A DNA stretch of 11,483 nt from the NCBI GenBank assembly GCA_038251315.1, contig JBBSBK010000107.1, positions 1-11,483 of the forward strand, read 5' to 3'. How positions within the stretch are numbered: the stretch's first letter is position 1; every line of letters starts with the position of its first letter. Below, piece by piece: positions 1 through 6,916 of the stretch. The stretch is from JBBKXP01 sp038251315 (GTDB lineage: Bacteria > Pseudomonadota > Alphaproteobacteria > Rhodobacterales > Rhodobacteraceae). Below the pieces are notes generated by a model that saw nothing but the letters and a program-made list of their open reading frames with translations, had not been told where the DNA came from and searched no databases. The translations under genes were made by a program, and so were the position numbers.

Positions 1-270
1 AACAAGGCGTTACGATCCAGCATATCCAGCCGGGGCAGCCCCAACAGAATGCCTACATCGAGCGCTACAACCGCACGGTCAGGCACGAATGGCTGGATCA
101 ATACATCATCGAAAGCATCGAGGAGGCTCAAGATCACGCCACGCAATGGTTATGGACTTACAACAACGACCGGCCCAACATGGGCATCGGCGGCATAACA
201 CCCGCCATGAAACTGAAAATGGCCGCATGAGTTCTACGACCGCACCCCGTTAAAAATGGAGGGATTACCG
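1..270 (+). mobile_element. Right-hand end of an IS3-family insertion sequence (partial)
   Basis: This stretch holds the C-terminus of an IS3-type transposase followed by about 40 bases of non-coding end sequence. The segment around 246-270 (CCCCGTTAAAAATGGAGGG, then ATTACCG) resembles the terminal region of IS3-family elements, which often carry such a motif just after the orfB stop. The left end lies outside the window, so the inverted repeats and target duplication cannot be compared. The exact right boundary near 270 is a guess. The sequence after it is clearly more AT-rich and holds only a broken reading frame, as expected if the element landed in a gene or in accessory DNA. Confidence 0.65.
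3..230 (+). CDS. IS3-family transposase orfB, C-terminal part (5' end outside window)
   Basis: The reading frame is open from the window edge to TGA at 228-230 and encodes about 75 residues. It contains the end of the DDE/rve integrase core: NAYIERYNRTVRHEWL carries the third catalytic acidic residue (the E of YIER) with the basic residues that follow it. Then come the family's typical tryptophan-rich tail (QWLWTYNNDRPN) and the closing GIGGITPAMKLKMAA. In IS3 elements this protein is normally made by frameshifting from orfA into orfB and catalyses copy-out/paste-in transposition. Only the last quarter is visible, so whether the element is intact is unknown. The family call is firm; the subgroup is not assigned. 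Confidence 0.88.
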   Translation, partial: QGVTIQHIQPGQPQQNAYIERYNRTVRHEWLDQYIIESIEEAQDHATQWLWTYNNDRPNMGIGGITPAMKLKMAA

Positions 271-431
271 TTAGGGCGCTTGATCTATTAAATTCGAGGG
301 AGATTTCAGTTGATGAAGCGAGACATCTCTTTGCTGGACTTCAAGCCGACTACCCCACCCTACGAGATTGGAGCGTGGACACCTATATGTCATATTTGCA
401 AACTTGGAAGTTTGCTGAAAAGTTCAGATAG
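271..431 (+). pseudogene. 3' fragment of an unrecognised gene next to the IS end
   Basis: Immediately after the IS end a frame reads ALDLLNSREISVDEARHLF, then a segment with several tryptophans (LRDWSVDTYMSYLQTWKFAE), ending at TAG 429-431. The composition is protein-like (acidic and aromatic residues, no low-complexity runs) but there is no start codon with a ribosome site. It is best read as the tail of a gene cut by the IS insertion. After the TAG the same frame continues with LSDYNYRKMVRRVSIK before a TAA at 477-479, so the original gene may have run further and been broken by a stop. The base composition is visibly more AT-rich than the flanking operon. I do not recognise the family. A different frame at 310-510 is also open for 66 codons but looks less protein-like. 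Confidence 0.4.
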
Positions 432-732
432 CTATCGGATTACAATTACCGGAAGATGGTTCGTAGAGTTTCTATTAAATAATGGCCTGTCCAAAGAGCG
501 ATTACATTAACGAGACGAAAAAAGTCTGACTATATCGCCTGCGATCACCGTCTTCGATGGCTACGATGTTAGTGTCGACGCCTGCTGCGGGGCCTGAAAC
601 CTCTTCGCCAACGACACGCAAGCCATCACCTCAATCACCTCCCGCTCAGGGGCAGAGATCAATCTTGAGGGCCGTTGGTATGAAGCGGCCACATCCGGGC
701 GCTGGATCCCAAATCCCAACATGGCCCGGCGA
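432..732. other. Gene-poor stretch with possible decayed coding sequence
   Basis: No intact gene is seen here. On the plus strand, in the frame starting at 511, a protein-like stretch (ITVFDGYDVSVDACCGA) runs into TGA at 595-597. It continues in the same frame with NLFANDTQAITSITSRSGAE and GRWYEAATSGRWIPNPN to about 720, after which the frame is only antisense to the next gene. This could be the end of a decayed gene with one nonsense mutation. The opposite strand also has a plausible-looking short stretch (LRVVGEEVSGPAAGVDTN), so strand and reality are unsettled. No hairpin plus T-run that would terminate the minus-strand operon ending at 733 could be identified. Confidence 0.3.
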
Positions 733-1353
733 TCAGGCGCGTTGCGCGGCCCAGTCGGCCATTTCGGGCAGCAGCGCGTTCAGCACGGTCTGGAAGGCAA
801 GAACGACGGCGGCGGGGGTGGTATCGGCGGCGATGGCGGTTTGGGCGAAACTGCGGCTGCCGATCACCTGCTGGTCGCGGTCGTCCAGCGCCGTCAGGGC
901 AATGTCGACCGTGGCCTGAAAACGCTCATCGGCCAGCACGTCCACCTGAAACGCATCGATCCGTACCAGCAGGGCGGTATCGGGCACCGGCCCGCCTTCG
1001 CTGCGCCCGACATAGCCGACCCGGCCGGTGCCGGAAATGCTGCGGATCAACAGCGTTTGCACGACAAGGGGCAACTCGTCGCTCCACCGCGCATCGGGCA
1101 GATAGGTGATGGCGATAGCGTTCGGTTTCACCAGGATCCGATCGGACGAAATTGCCGCCGGGGCCTCGGGGCGGGCGACCAGCAGGGTGCGCCCGCCTTG
1201 CCGCCCCTGCCGCGATCCGGAGGCCGGGGTCAGGTCGTAGGTGTCAAGCGGCTGGGCAGCCGCATTCAGCGAGGAAAGGGCGCTGCATCCGCTTAGGGCG
1301 AGGATGCCCGTCAGAAGGGCGGTGCGGCGGGTCAGGGCGGTGGGGTGCATCAT
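733..1353 (-). CDS. PqiC/YmbA-like ABC transport auxiliary lipoprotein
   Basis: A 206-residue lipoprotein of the ABC_trans_aux (PqiC, formerly DUF330) family. The N-terminus MMHPTALTRRTALLTGILAL is followed by the lipobox LSGC, so Cys23 should be lipidated and held in the outer membrane facing the periplasm. The mature part starts with the family's usual theme (LDTYDLTPA, then a strand RTLLVARPEAP and a segment ILVKPNAIAITYLPDARWSD), followed by the alpha/beta domain that binds MCE rings. The start at 1353 is chosen because GGAG lies five bases upstream and the MCE gene stops one base before it; ATG at 1350 is equally possible. The frame is open to 1446, but starting there would bury the signal peptide. 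It is the last gene of the lipid-transport set and probably docks the MCE tube to the outer membrane, as PqiC does for PqiB. Confidence 0.85.
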   Translation of the reverse strand: MMHPTALTRRTALLTGILALSGCSALSSLNAAAQPLDTYDLTPASGSRQGRQGGRTLLVARPEAPAAISSDRILVKPNAIAITYLPDARWSDELPLVVQTLLIRSISGTGRVGYVGRSEGGPVPDTALLVRIDAFQVDVLADERFQATVDIALTALDDRDQQVIGSRSFAQTAIAADTTPAAVVLAFQTVLNALLPEMADWAAQRA

Positions 1354-1354
1354 C

Positions 1355-3070
1355 TCATCTCCGATATTCGGGAACCCGGTTGTCAAGCAGAAAACGGGCC
1401 GGGTCGCTGTCGATCCGGCGCACAAGGCCGTTGAGGGTGGTGACAAGGCCGCGCGCCTCGGTCGCCAGCCGGTTCAGTTCGGGCAGGCCAGTAGAAGCGA
1501 AATCGCCGATCCCCGGTGCTGCGGCGGCGACGGCGGTCTGCACCTGCGCGACGACCGCATCGGCGCGCGTGATCAGCGCCTGCAGGTCGGCGGTGATCAC
1601 CGGGATATCGGCGGTCACATCTTCGACGGCACTGCTGATCCGGTCCGACGCGGTGCGGATATCGTCGAACACCGGGGCGAGATCGGTGTTCATCACACCC
1701 GTCGCGGTGCCGAAGGCGGTTTCGGCCGCGGCCAGCGTGTCGTCTGCCCCGGCCAGCGTGGTGTCGAGCGCGTTCAGGGTCGTCTGCGCCTCGCTGAACA
1801 GCGCATTGGCCGATGTCAGGGCCGCCTGTGCCTCGGACTTGAGCGGGTCCAGATCGCCGGTAAAGGCGGTCACGTCAGCGGCGACCTGATCGACGGCGGC
1901 AGAGGCGCTGGCGACGGCGGTTCGGATATCGGCGACGATGGCGGGCACATCGTCGCGCATCACGGTTTCGATCGACGCGATCGCGGTCTTGGCATCAGCA
2001 AGCACCACACGCGCTTCGGATACCAGCGCGGCGCCGTCGCCATAGACGAGGGTGGTAAAGCCATCCGACGCCTCGGTCACAGCGGTAAAGGCCACCGTCG
2101 CATCCGACAGGGTGGTTTCAAGCTCGGTCAGCCGGGCGTTCAGCAGATCGGCGGTTTGCCCAAAACTGTCGAGTGTGTTGCCGGTACGGGTGCGCAGATC
2201 GATTATCGTGGCGTTGGTCTGGTCCACCGCGTCGGTCACTTTCGCCAGAACGTCGGGGATCTGGTCGCGCATGAACGTTTCCGTCTGGGCAAAGGCACCC
2301 TGCGCACTGTCAATCGCGCTCGACGTCGAGGCCATCGTGGTGTTGGCGGTCTCGAACGCGGTCTGCGCCGCGCCAAAAGTCGCGTCTGCCTGTTCCAGCG
2401 TGGTGGTCAACGTCGCCCCGATGGCATCAAGCCGGCCGGTGAACTGGGTGATCTGATCGGTCGCCTCGGCGACCGTGCCGGTGATGCTGGAAAAATCGTC
2501 AAGCGCCTGATTGAGCCGCCCCGACGATTCCGTGACGTTCTGCAAAATCGCGGTGACGAGGGCCCGGTTTTCCGGCCCGGTCAGCTTCTGTAGCTGTTCA
2601 AGCAGATCTCTTGCCTGCTCCAGCACATCGGGCGCGTCTTCGATCAGGGCCTGCACGGTCGACCGTTCGGAAGGAATGATCGGGATGCTGCCGTCCTCGG
2701 ATCTGAGGCGCGGTGCGCCAGAGGTGCCGCCCGCAAGCGAAATATAGGCAACGCCCGTGACCCCCTGAGACTGCAACTGCGCCACGGTATCGCGCAGCAC
2801 CGGCGTCGTCGCATCGATTCGGATTTCGGTGAATACCTTGGACGGATCCTTTTCATAGATCCGCAGATTGGTCACGGACCCCACCGAAATCCCGTTGAAC
2901 AGCACATCGCCCGCTGAATTCAGTCCCGACACGTCATCGAACAGGATGCCGTAGGTGTTGTAGCGGCGGTCGACCTTGACGCTGGCCAGAAAGATGAAGA
3001 ACGCCAGCGTGCCGATCAGCGCAGCAAGGGTAAAGGCCCCGATCAGGATATAGTTGGCGCGGGTTTCCAT
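1355..3070 (-). CDS. MCE-domain (MlaD/PqiB-like) periplasmic lipid-transfer protein with long helical tail
   Basis: A 571-residue protein with an N-terminal signal-anchor helix (about residues 8-30, ILIGAFTLAALIGTLAFFIF). A single MCE domain follows, about 37-115 (YGILFDDVSGLNSAGDVLFN, then VAQLQSQGVTGVAYISLAGG). About 400 residues of Ala/Thr/Asp-rich helix come next, ending in RRIDSDPARFLLDNRVPEYR, a C-terminal signature common in alphaproteobacterial MCE proteins. MCE domains form hexameric rings that pass phospholipids across the periplasm, and long tails form a central helical tube as in PqiB. MlaD itself is only about 180 residues, so this is a long variant. The tail has at least three related segments anchored on Met-x-x-Asp (M267, M371, M460). 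The start overlaps the ATPase stop by one base (TGATG), which implies translational coupling. Which lipid it carries, and in which direction, cannot be told from sequence. Confidence 0.93.
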   Translation of the reverse strand: METRANYILIGAFTLAALIGTLAFFIFLASVKVDRRYNTYGILFDDVSGLNSAGDVLFNGISVGSVTNLRIYEKDPSKVFTEIRIDATTPVLRDTVAQLQSQGVTGVAYISLAGGTSGAPRLRSEDGSIPIIPSERSTVQALIEDAPDVLEQARDLLEQLQKLTGPENRALVTAILQNVTESSGRLNQALDDFSSITGTVAEATDQITQFTGRLDAIGATLTTTLEQADATFGAAQTAFETANTTMASTSSAIDSAQGAFAQTETFMRDQIPDVLAKVTDAVDQTNATIIDLRTRTGNTLDSFGQTADLLNARLTELETTLSDATVAFTAVTEASDGFTTLVYGDGAALVSEARVVLADAKTAIASIETVMRDDVPAIVADIRTAVASASAAVDQVAADVTAFTGDLDPLKSEAQAALTSANALFSEAQTTLNALDTTLAGADDTLAAAETAFGTATGVMNTDLAPVFDDIRTASDRISSAVEDVTADIPVITADLQALITRADAVVAQVQTAVAAAAPGIGDFASTGLPELNRLATEARGLVTTLNGLVRRIDSDPARFLLDNRVPEYRR

Positions 3071-3900
3071 CAGGCGGTCTGACCGATCGAGTCTTGGCCG
3101 ATCCGGGCCACCTGCTCGGTGGCAGCGCGGGCGCGGGGGCCATGGAAGTATTCACGCACCCAGGCGTTGTCGATTTCCTGCACCTCTTCGATCGTCCCCA
3201 CCGCAAGTACCTTTTTCTCGGACAACACCGCCACCCGGTCGCAGATTGCATAAAGACTGTCCAGATCATGCGTTACCAGAAACACGGTCAGCCCCAGTGC
3301 TGCCTGCAATTGCTTGATCAGCATATCAAAGGCTGCTGCACCGATGGGGTCAAGCCCGGCGGTGGGTTCGTCCAGAAAAACGATTTCCGGGTCCAGCGCG
3401 ATGGCGCGGGCGAAACCGGCGCGTTTGCGCATTCCGCCCGAGAGTTCGGACGGAAACTTGTCCAGTGCATCTTCGGGCAGGCCGACCATCCGCACCTTGA
3501 TCGCGGCAAGGGTTTCGCGCAGGTCCGCGTCAAGGTCCAGGAGTTCGCGCATCGGTGCCTCGACGTTCTGGCGCACGGTCAGGGCCGAAAACAGCGCCCC
3601 GTCCTGAAACATCACACCCCAGCGCCGCCGCAGGCTGCGATATTCGGACTCGGGCGTGTCGCGCACCGATTGGCCGAACACCTCGATGGTGCCTTCGGCG
3701 GGTTTCAGCAGGCCGACGATGGCGCGCAGCAGCACCGATTTGCCGGTGCCCGACCCGCCGACGATCCCGATCACCTCGCCCCGGCGCACGTCCAGATCAA
3801 GGCCGTCATGTACCGTATGGGTATCAAACCGCGTCACCAGCCCGCGCACCCGGATGATGTGCCCGTCCGGATCGTCAGGGTTGTCGTTCTGGTCGGCCAT
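3070..3900 (-). CDS. mlaF: MlaF-type ABC transporter ATP-binding protein
   Basis: A 276-residue ABC ATPase with every motif intact: Walker A GGSGTGKS (48-55), Q-loop Gln99 in MFQDGALFSALTV, signature LSGGM (153-157), Walker B IVFLDEPT (173-180), D-loop AGLDP (181-185) and switch His211 in VTHDLDS. The sequence FSALTVRQNVEAPMRE after the Q-loop and the SGGMRKRAGFARAIALDPE stretch are typical of the MlaF/Ttg2A branch, which pairs with MlaE permeases. It acts in the cytoplasm at the inner membrane, powering lipid movement through the permease to the MCE protein. It overlaps the permease stop (TGATG at 3900) and the MCE start (3070). The tail beyond about 245 (YFHGPRARAATEQ) is where MlaF clasps its neighbour in the known structure. 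The gene symbol reflects family, not proven function. Confidence 0.95.
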   Translation of the reverse strand: MADQNDNPDDPDGHIIRVRGLVTRFDTHTVHDGLDLDVRRGEVIGIVGGSGTGKSVLLRAIVGLLKPAEGTIEVFGQSVRDTPESEYRSLRRRWGVMFQDGALFSALTVRQNVEAPMRELLDLDADLRETLAAIKVRMVGLPEDALDKFPSELSGGMRKRAGFARAIALDPEIVFLDEPTAGLDPIGAAAFDMLIKQLQAALGLTVFLVTHDLDSLYAICDRVAVLSEKKVLAVGTIEEVQEIDNAWVREYFHGPRARAATEQVARIGQDSIGQTA

Positions 3901-5054
3901 CAGACCCCCACGATCGCGAAAAAGATCGAAAACATGGCGTCCATGACGATCACCATGAAAATCGCCAGCACCACGGATGTCGAGGTGCGCCGCCCAAGTG
4001 ATTCAGTATCGCCGCCCACCTTCATCCCCTCGTAACAGCCGATCATCCCGATGATGAGCGCAAAGAACGGTGCCTTGATCATGCCGACGCCAAAGTGCCA
4101 GACGTCGGTGTTGGATACCAGCCGCGCGATGAACACCTGTGGCGAGACTCCCAGGTCGATCCAACTCATCACCGCGCCGCCGACCAGCCCCGACATATCG
4201 GCGATGAACCCCAAAGCGGGCAGCATCAGGATCAGCGCCAGAACACGCGGCACCACGAGGATCGTCACCGGATCAAGGCCAAGGGTGCGCATGGCGTCGA
4301 TCTCTTCGCGCATCTTCATCGACCCGATGGCGGCGGTAAACGCTGACCCCGACCGCCCCGCAACGATGATCGCGGTCAGCAGGATACCGAGTTCGCGCAG
4401 GATCGAAATGGAAATCAGATCGACGACGAACACCTCGGCCCCGAACTGGCGCAACTGCGCGGCACCCTGAAATGCCAGCACGACGCCGATCAGGAATGCC
4501 ATGAGGGCGACGATGGGCACCGCCTGCACCCCGACATCCTGGCAGTGATGCACAAGCGAGGTGAGACGCAAACGGCGGGGCCGGATCAGGATGCCGCCAA
4601 GGGTCGCGATCACCTGGCCAAGGAAACCGATCAGTTCGACCGCCGTCGTGCCACCGCCCGCGACGCCACGACCAACCTTTTCCAGCCAGTCGGCCAGCGG
4701 ACTGTTCCGGGTCGGTTCGGTGGCGGCTGGGGCCAGATTTTCCTTTACCGTCGCCAGCAATTCTTCCTGCGCCTTGCTCGCGCCGTCGATCCGCACATCG
4801 CTACTGCCTTGCGCCTGCAACGTGGTGAGGAACCACGCCCCGGCAGTGTCCATTTCAGTCAGCCCGCCGATGTCGATGACACCGACACCTTTGGCCATCT
4901 CCAAGGCCCCGTCGCGGTCCAGATCCGCCAGCACGTCGATATCCAGCGGCCCGGTCAGCACCAGCCGGTCGTCGGCGACGGCAATCTCCATCCGGGCGGT
5001 GGTAGGTGCTGGAGTCACGACGTTCTGCATCCGCTGCGCATAGGGGTTTGACAC
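3900..5054 (-). CDS. mlaE: MlaE-family permease with fused N-terminal STAS-like domain
   Basis: A 384-residue inner-membrane permease. Residues about 20-105 form a STAS-like domain (VADDRLVLTGPLDIDVLADL, then VIDIGGLTEMDTAGAWFL, where DTAGAW matches the anti-sigma-antagonist signature). This domain would replace the separate cytoplasmic MlaB subunit. Residues 125-384 are MlaE: an interfacial helix and about five membrane segments, with the family core LRELGILLTAIIVAGRSGSA followed by FTAAIGSMKMREEIDAMRTL. The start is GTG at 5054, with GGACG a few bases upstream; ATG at 5030 (MQNVVTPA) is a weaker alternative because it lacks a good ribosome site. It lies 28 bases after the sugar transferase stop and overlaps the ATPase start by one base. 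The STAS fusion is known in other alphaproteobacteria and fits the absence of a separate mlaB. Confidence 0.93.
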   Translation of the reverse strand: MSNPYAQRMQNVVTPAPTTARMEIAVADDRLVLTGPLDIDVLADLDRDGALEMAKGVGVIDIGGLTEMDTAGAWFLTTLQAQGSSDVRIDGASKAQEELLATVKENLAPAATEPTRNSPLADWLEKVGRGVAGGGTTAVELIGFLGQVIATLGGILIRPRRLRLTSLVHHCQDVGVQAVPIVALMAFLIGVVLAFQGAAQLRQFGAEVFVVDLISISILRELGILLTAIIVAGRSGSAFTAAIGSMKMREEIDAMRTLGLDPVTILVVPRVLALILMLPALGFIADMSGLVGGAVMSWIDLGVSPQVFIARLVSNTDVWHFGVGMIKAPFFALIIGMIGCYEGMKVGGDTESLGRRTSTSVVLAIFMVIVMDAMFSIFFAIVGV

Positions 5055-5082
5055 CGTCCGTTCAACAGTTTCCGCGCCATGT

Positions 5083-5730
5083 TCAGTTGGTTTTCGCGAC
5101 CGAGACCGGGCGGCGGGTCCGTTGCCGCGCGAATACCCCCGCTGCCGTCCGCCAGATCAGCGCCAGATCGAAACACAAGGTCTGGTGTCGGGCATAGATC
5201 AGGTCCAGCCTTGCCTTGCGCGGAACGCAGACACGGGCATAGAGCGCGTCGGTTTCTGCGGCACTCGCGCAGCGGGCCAGCAGCCATTCCTCGTGCCGGT
5301 GATAGACCACCGAGGCGAGGCCGGTGACGCCGGGCCGGTTGCGCAGCACCTGCGCATAAAGCGCCGGAAACCGGCCGACGTAGATGCGCAAAGGCGGGCG
5401 CGGGCCGACAAAGCTCATGTCGCCGCGCAGGATGTTCCACAGTTGCGGGATTTCGTCGGCACGGGTGCGGCGCAGGAACCGGCCCAGCGGCGTGATCCGC
5501 CCGGCTTTATCGCCGCCCGAAACGCCGCTGTCATGGGACGCAGTCGTCATGCTGCGCAGCTTTATCAGTGAAAATGCGCGGGTCGGGGTCTGCATCCTCT
5601 CGGACAGATAGAATACCGGTCGACCCTGTAACAGCAGCGCCAGAAGGATAAGCAGGGCCAGGACAGGAGCCAGCAGCACGCCCAGCAGCATGGCCAGGAT
5701 GACATCCATGATTCGTTTGGCCCGGGTCAA
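5083..5730 (-). CDS. Bacterial sugar transferase (undecaprenyl-phosphate phosphoglycosyl transferase)
   Basis: A 215-residue member of the bacterial sugar transferase family (PF02397, monotopic phosphoglycosyl transferases such as PglC and the WcaJ/ExoY catalytic domain). It moves a sugar-1-phosphate from a nucleotide sugar to undecaprenyl phosphate, the first membrane step of surface polysaccharide synthesis. Visible signatures are KRIMDV plus a hydrophobic re-entrant helix (about 8-35), KLRSM (57-61), the catalytic Asp-Glu pair at 92-93 in RADEIPQLWNILRGDMSFVG, then GPRPPL, and RPGVTGLASV (132-141). It is a short, catalytic-domain-only type without the N-terminal multi-span region of WbaP. 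The start appears to be TTG at 5730 overlapping the previous stop (TTGA), after GGCGGAA, because family members begin with Lys-Arg just before the Asp of the first helix; ATG at 5709 would drop those residues. The sugar donor is unknown. Confidence 0.92.
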   Translation of the reverse strand: MTRAKRIMDVILAMLLGVLLAPVLALLILLALLLQGRPVFYLSERMQTPTRAFSLIKLRSMTTASHDSGVSGGDKAGRITPLGRFLRRTRADEIPQLWNILRGDMSFVGPRPPLRIYVGRFPALYAQVLRNRPGVTGLASVVYHRHEEWLLARCASAAETDALYARVCVPRKARLDLIYARHQTLCFDLALIWRTAAGVFARQRTRRPVSVAKTN

Positions 5731-6638
5731 AGTTCCGCCGACGCTGCGCGACGCTGAAAGTCACGCCATTGGTCGACGATCCCGGTCGCAGTGCATTCCT
5801 CTGGGGCGAAGCAGACCAGACGTTCGAGCGCCAGAGTCGACAACGTTACCCGCGCAATCGTGCCTTGCGGTGCCGGGACGGGCACCCAAGGCAAACCCGC
5901 CGCATCCAGCAGGTCGCCCATTGTCACTGCGCCCGGGGCGGCAAGGTTCAACAGGGCAGGGACCGATGCACCATGATGAAGGGCCAGCATGATGTCGTTC
6001 AGCACCCGCGCCAGCGTCGCCGGACCAATGGTGCTGCGCAGCGGGGTCGATCCGTCCGGCAGCATGTGCAGCCTGACCGGCGTTGCGCCACCCCGCTCCG
6101 CAGCACCACCCAGCAGCATGTCGGCCCCGGCAACGTTGCCCAGACGCAGGACGGTGGACTGCAGCGGGGCCGACGATTGGGCGGCGACACGTTCCATCGC
6201 CAATTTGGCCTGCCCGTAGGTGCTGCGCGGGGCTGGCGGGGTGGCTTCGGTCAGCAGGCCGGGACTGTCGCCATAAACGGCGGCAGAAGAAAGCAACACC
6301 ACATTCGGCACACCCACCGCCTGCGCGGCTTTCAGCAGGGCCGCCGCAAGGCTCGGGTGCATGGACATCGTGGCGGCATCGTCGGATCGCCCCGGCTGTG
6401 GCACCGGGCCGGCAAGGTTCAGGATCACGTCGTAGCCGGCAAAGGTGGTGGCGAGGGCCGCAAGCGGCATCGCCAATGGATCGACAGCATCGGCAGGCCC
6501 CCTGCGCGTTGTCCAGCGCACTGCCAGATCGGCCCGCCCGGCCCAGCCAAGGCGCAGCATCCGGCCGATCCGGCCGTCCGATCCGATGACGGCGATCCGG
6601 CAGGGCGGCGGTGTCTGCGCGTCGGGGTGGGTGTGCAT
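5727..6638 (-). CDS. NAD(P)-dependent epimerase/dehydratase (extended SDR fold)
   Basis: A 303-residue Rossmann-fold protein. It has a nucleotide-binding GSDGRIG (19-25, GxxGxxG form) after a short strand (CRIAVI). The segment VILNLAGPVPQPGR is the NxAG-type strand. The Ser of VVLLSSAAVYGDS (about 117-118) and the pair Tyr141/Lys145 in YGQAK form the usual catalytic set. Such enzymes epimerise, dehydrate or reduce nucleotide sugars. The frame is open well upstream, but ATG at 6638 is preferred because it lies just ahead of the Rossmann strand with AGAGG nearby; the upstream part is low-complexity and covers the divergent promoter region. It is first in the minus-strand unit and its stop overlaps the sugar transferase start. 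The C-terminal half is divergent, so the substrate is unknown. Confidence 0.85.
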   Translation of the reverse strand: MHTHPDAQTPPPCRIAVIGSDGRIGRMLRLGWAGRADLAVRWTTRRGPADAVDPLAMPLAALATTFAGYDVILNLAGPVPQPGRSDDAATMSMHPSLAAALLKAAQAVGVPNVVLLSSAAVYGDSPGLLTEATPPAPRSTYGQAKLAMERVAAQSSAPLQSTVLRLGNVAGADMLLGGAAERGGATPVRLHMLPDGSTPLRSTIGPATLARVLNDIMLALHHGASVPALLNLAAPGAVTMGDLLDAAGLPWVPVPAPQGTIARVTLSTLALERLVCFAPEECTATGIVDQWRDFQRRAASAEL

Positions 6639-6916
6639 CGGCCTCTGCAAGGCCCGGAAATCGGGGCACCGCAAACCTGCCTTGTGCGCGTCCCCGGCGC
6701 AACTCCCCCGATATGGCGATGCACCCGTTGGGCGATCACCGATGCCAAATTGCGTCAAACCAGAGACGAGGGTCGGGGTGGGGTTTCTGACCCTTGCACC
6801 CGAGTGCATTTTGCTGGCAAGGTCAGTGGACCCGGATCGGCCAAACTTCGGTCGTCGCCCTTGAGGCGTCGGGTTTCGGGGGGCCGATGCTGGTTGCCGC
6901 TGCCACGGGACGGGAC
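6639..6916. promoter_or_regulatory. Divergent intergenic control region between polysaccharide genes
   Basis: This gap of 278 bases separates two genes that read away from each other, the epimerase leftwards and the export lipoprotein rightwards, so promoters for both must lie here or close by. On the minus strand a TTGACG (plus-strand CGTCAA, 6753-6758) could be a -35 element for the leftward operon, but no good -10 follows at the usual distance. A nested inverted repeat at 6787-6826 (listed separately) is the clearest structural element. The 6794-6916 part is open in frame with the export gene, but it precedes the signal peptide and is treated as untranslated. Confidence 0.5.
6787..6826. 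repeat. Nested inverted repeat, candidate operator
   Basis: The left arm CTGACCCTTGC (6787-6797) pairs with the right arm GCAAGGTCAG (6817-6826), leaving one unpaired C. Inside it, TGCAC (6795-6799) and GTGCA (6804-6808) form a second palindrome around CCGA; it shares bases with the end of the left arm. It sits about 90 bases before the export gene start and about 150 bases before the epimerase start. The dyad symmetry and divergent position fit a regulator-binding site. It has no T-run, so it is not a typical terminator. The regulator is not identified. Confidence 0.45.

Noticed and set aside
310..510. 66-codon plus-strand ORF as a real small gene
   Set aside because: No ribosome site, and another frame over the same bases (271-431) gives a more protein-like sequence.
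595..597. In-frame TGA as a possible selenocysteine codon
   Set aside because: No SECIS-like hairpin just downstream and no known selenoprotein context; a nonsense mutation in decaying DNA is simpler.
1650..2500. Repetitive-looking GC-rich DNA in the MCE gene as a nucleotide repeat array
   Set aside because: The periodicity comes from Ala/Thr/Asp-rich helical coding; no exact direct repeats long enough to be an array, and no CRISPR-like spacing.
1241..2593. Plus-strand open frame of 450 codons
   Set aside because: It is antisense to the MCE-protein gene; the translation is a Gly/Arg/Asp-rich mirror of its Ala/Thr/Asp codons, with no recognisable domain.
3094..4035. Plus-strand open frame of 313 codons
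   Set aside because: Antisense to the ATPase gene, which has all ABC motifs; the His/Gln/Gly-rich product is a GC-skew artefact.
6794..6916. Upstream start (ATG-like at 6794) for the export lipoprotein
   Set aside because: It would put 41 residues before the signal peptide and lipobox and would run through the inverted repeat of the control region.
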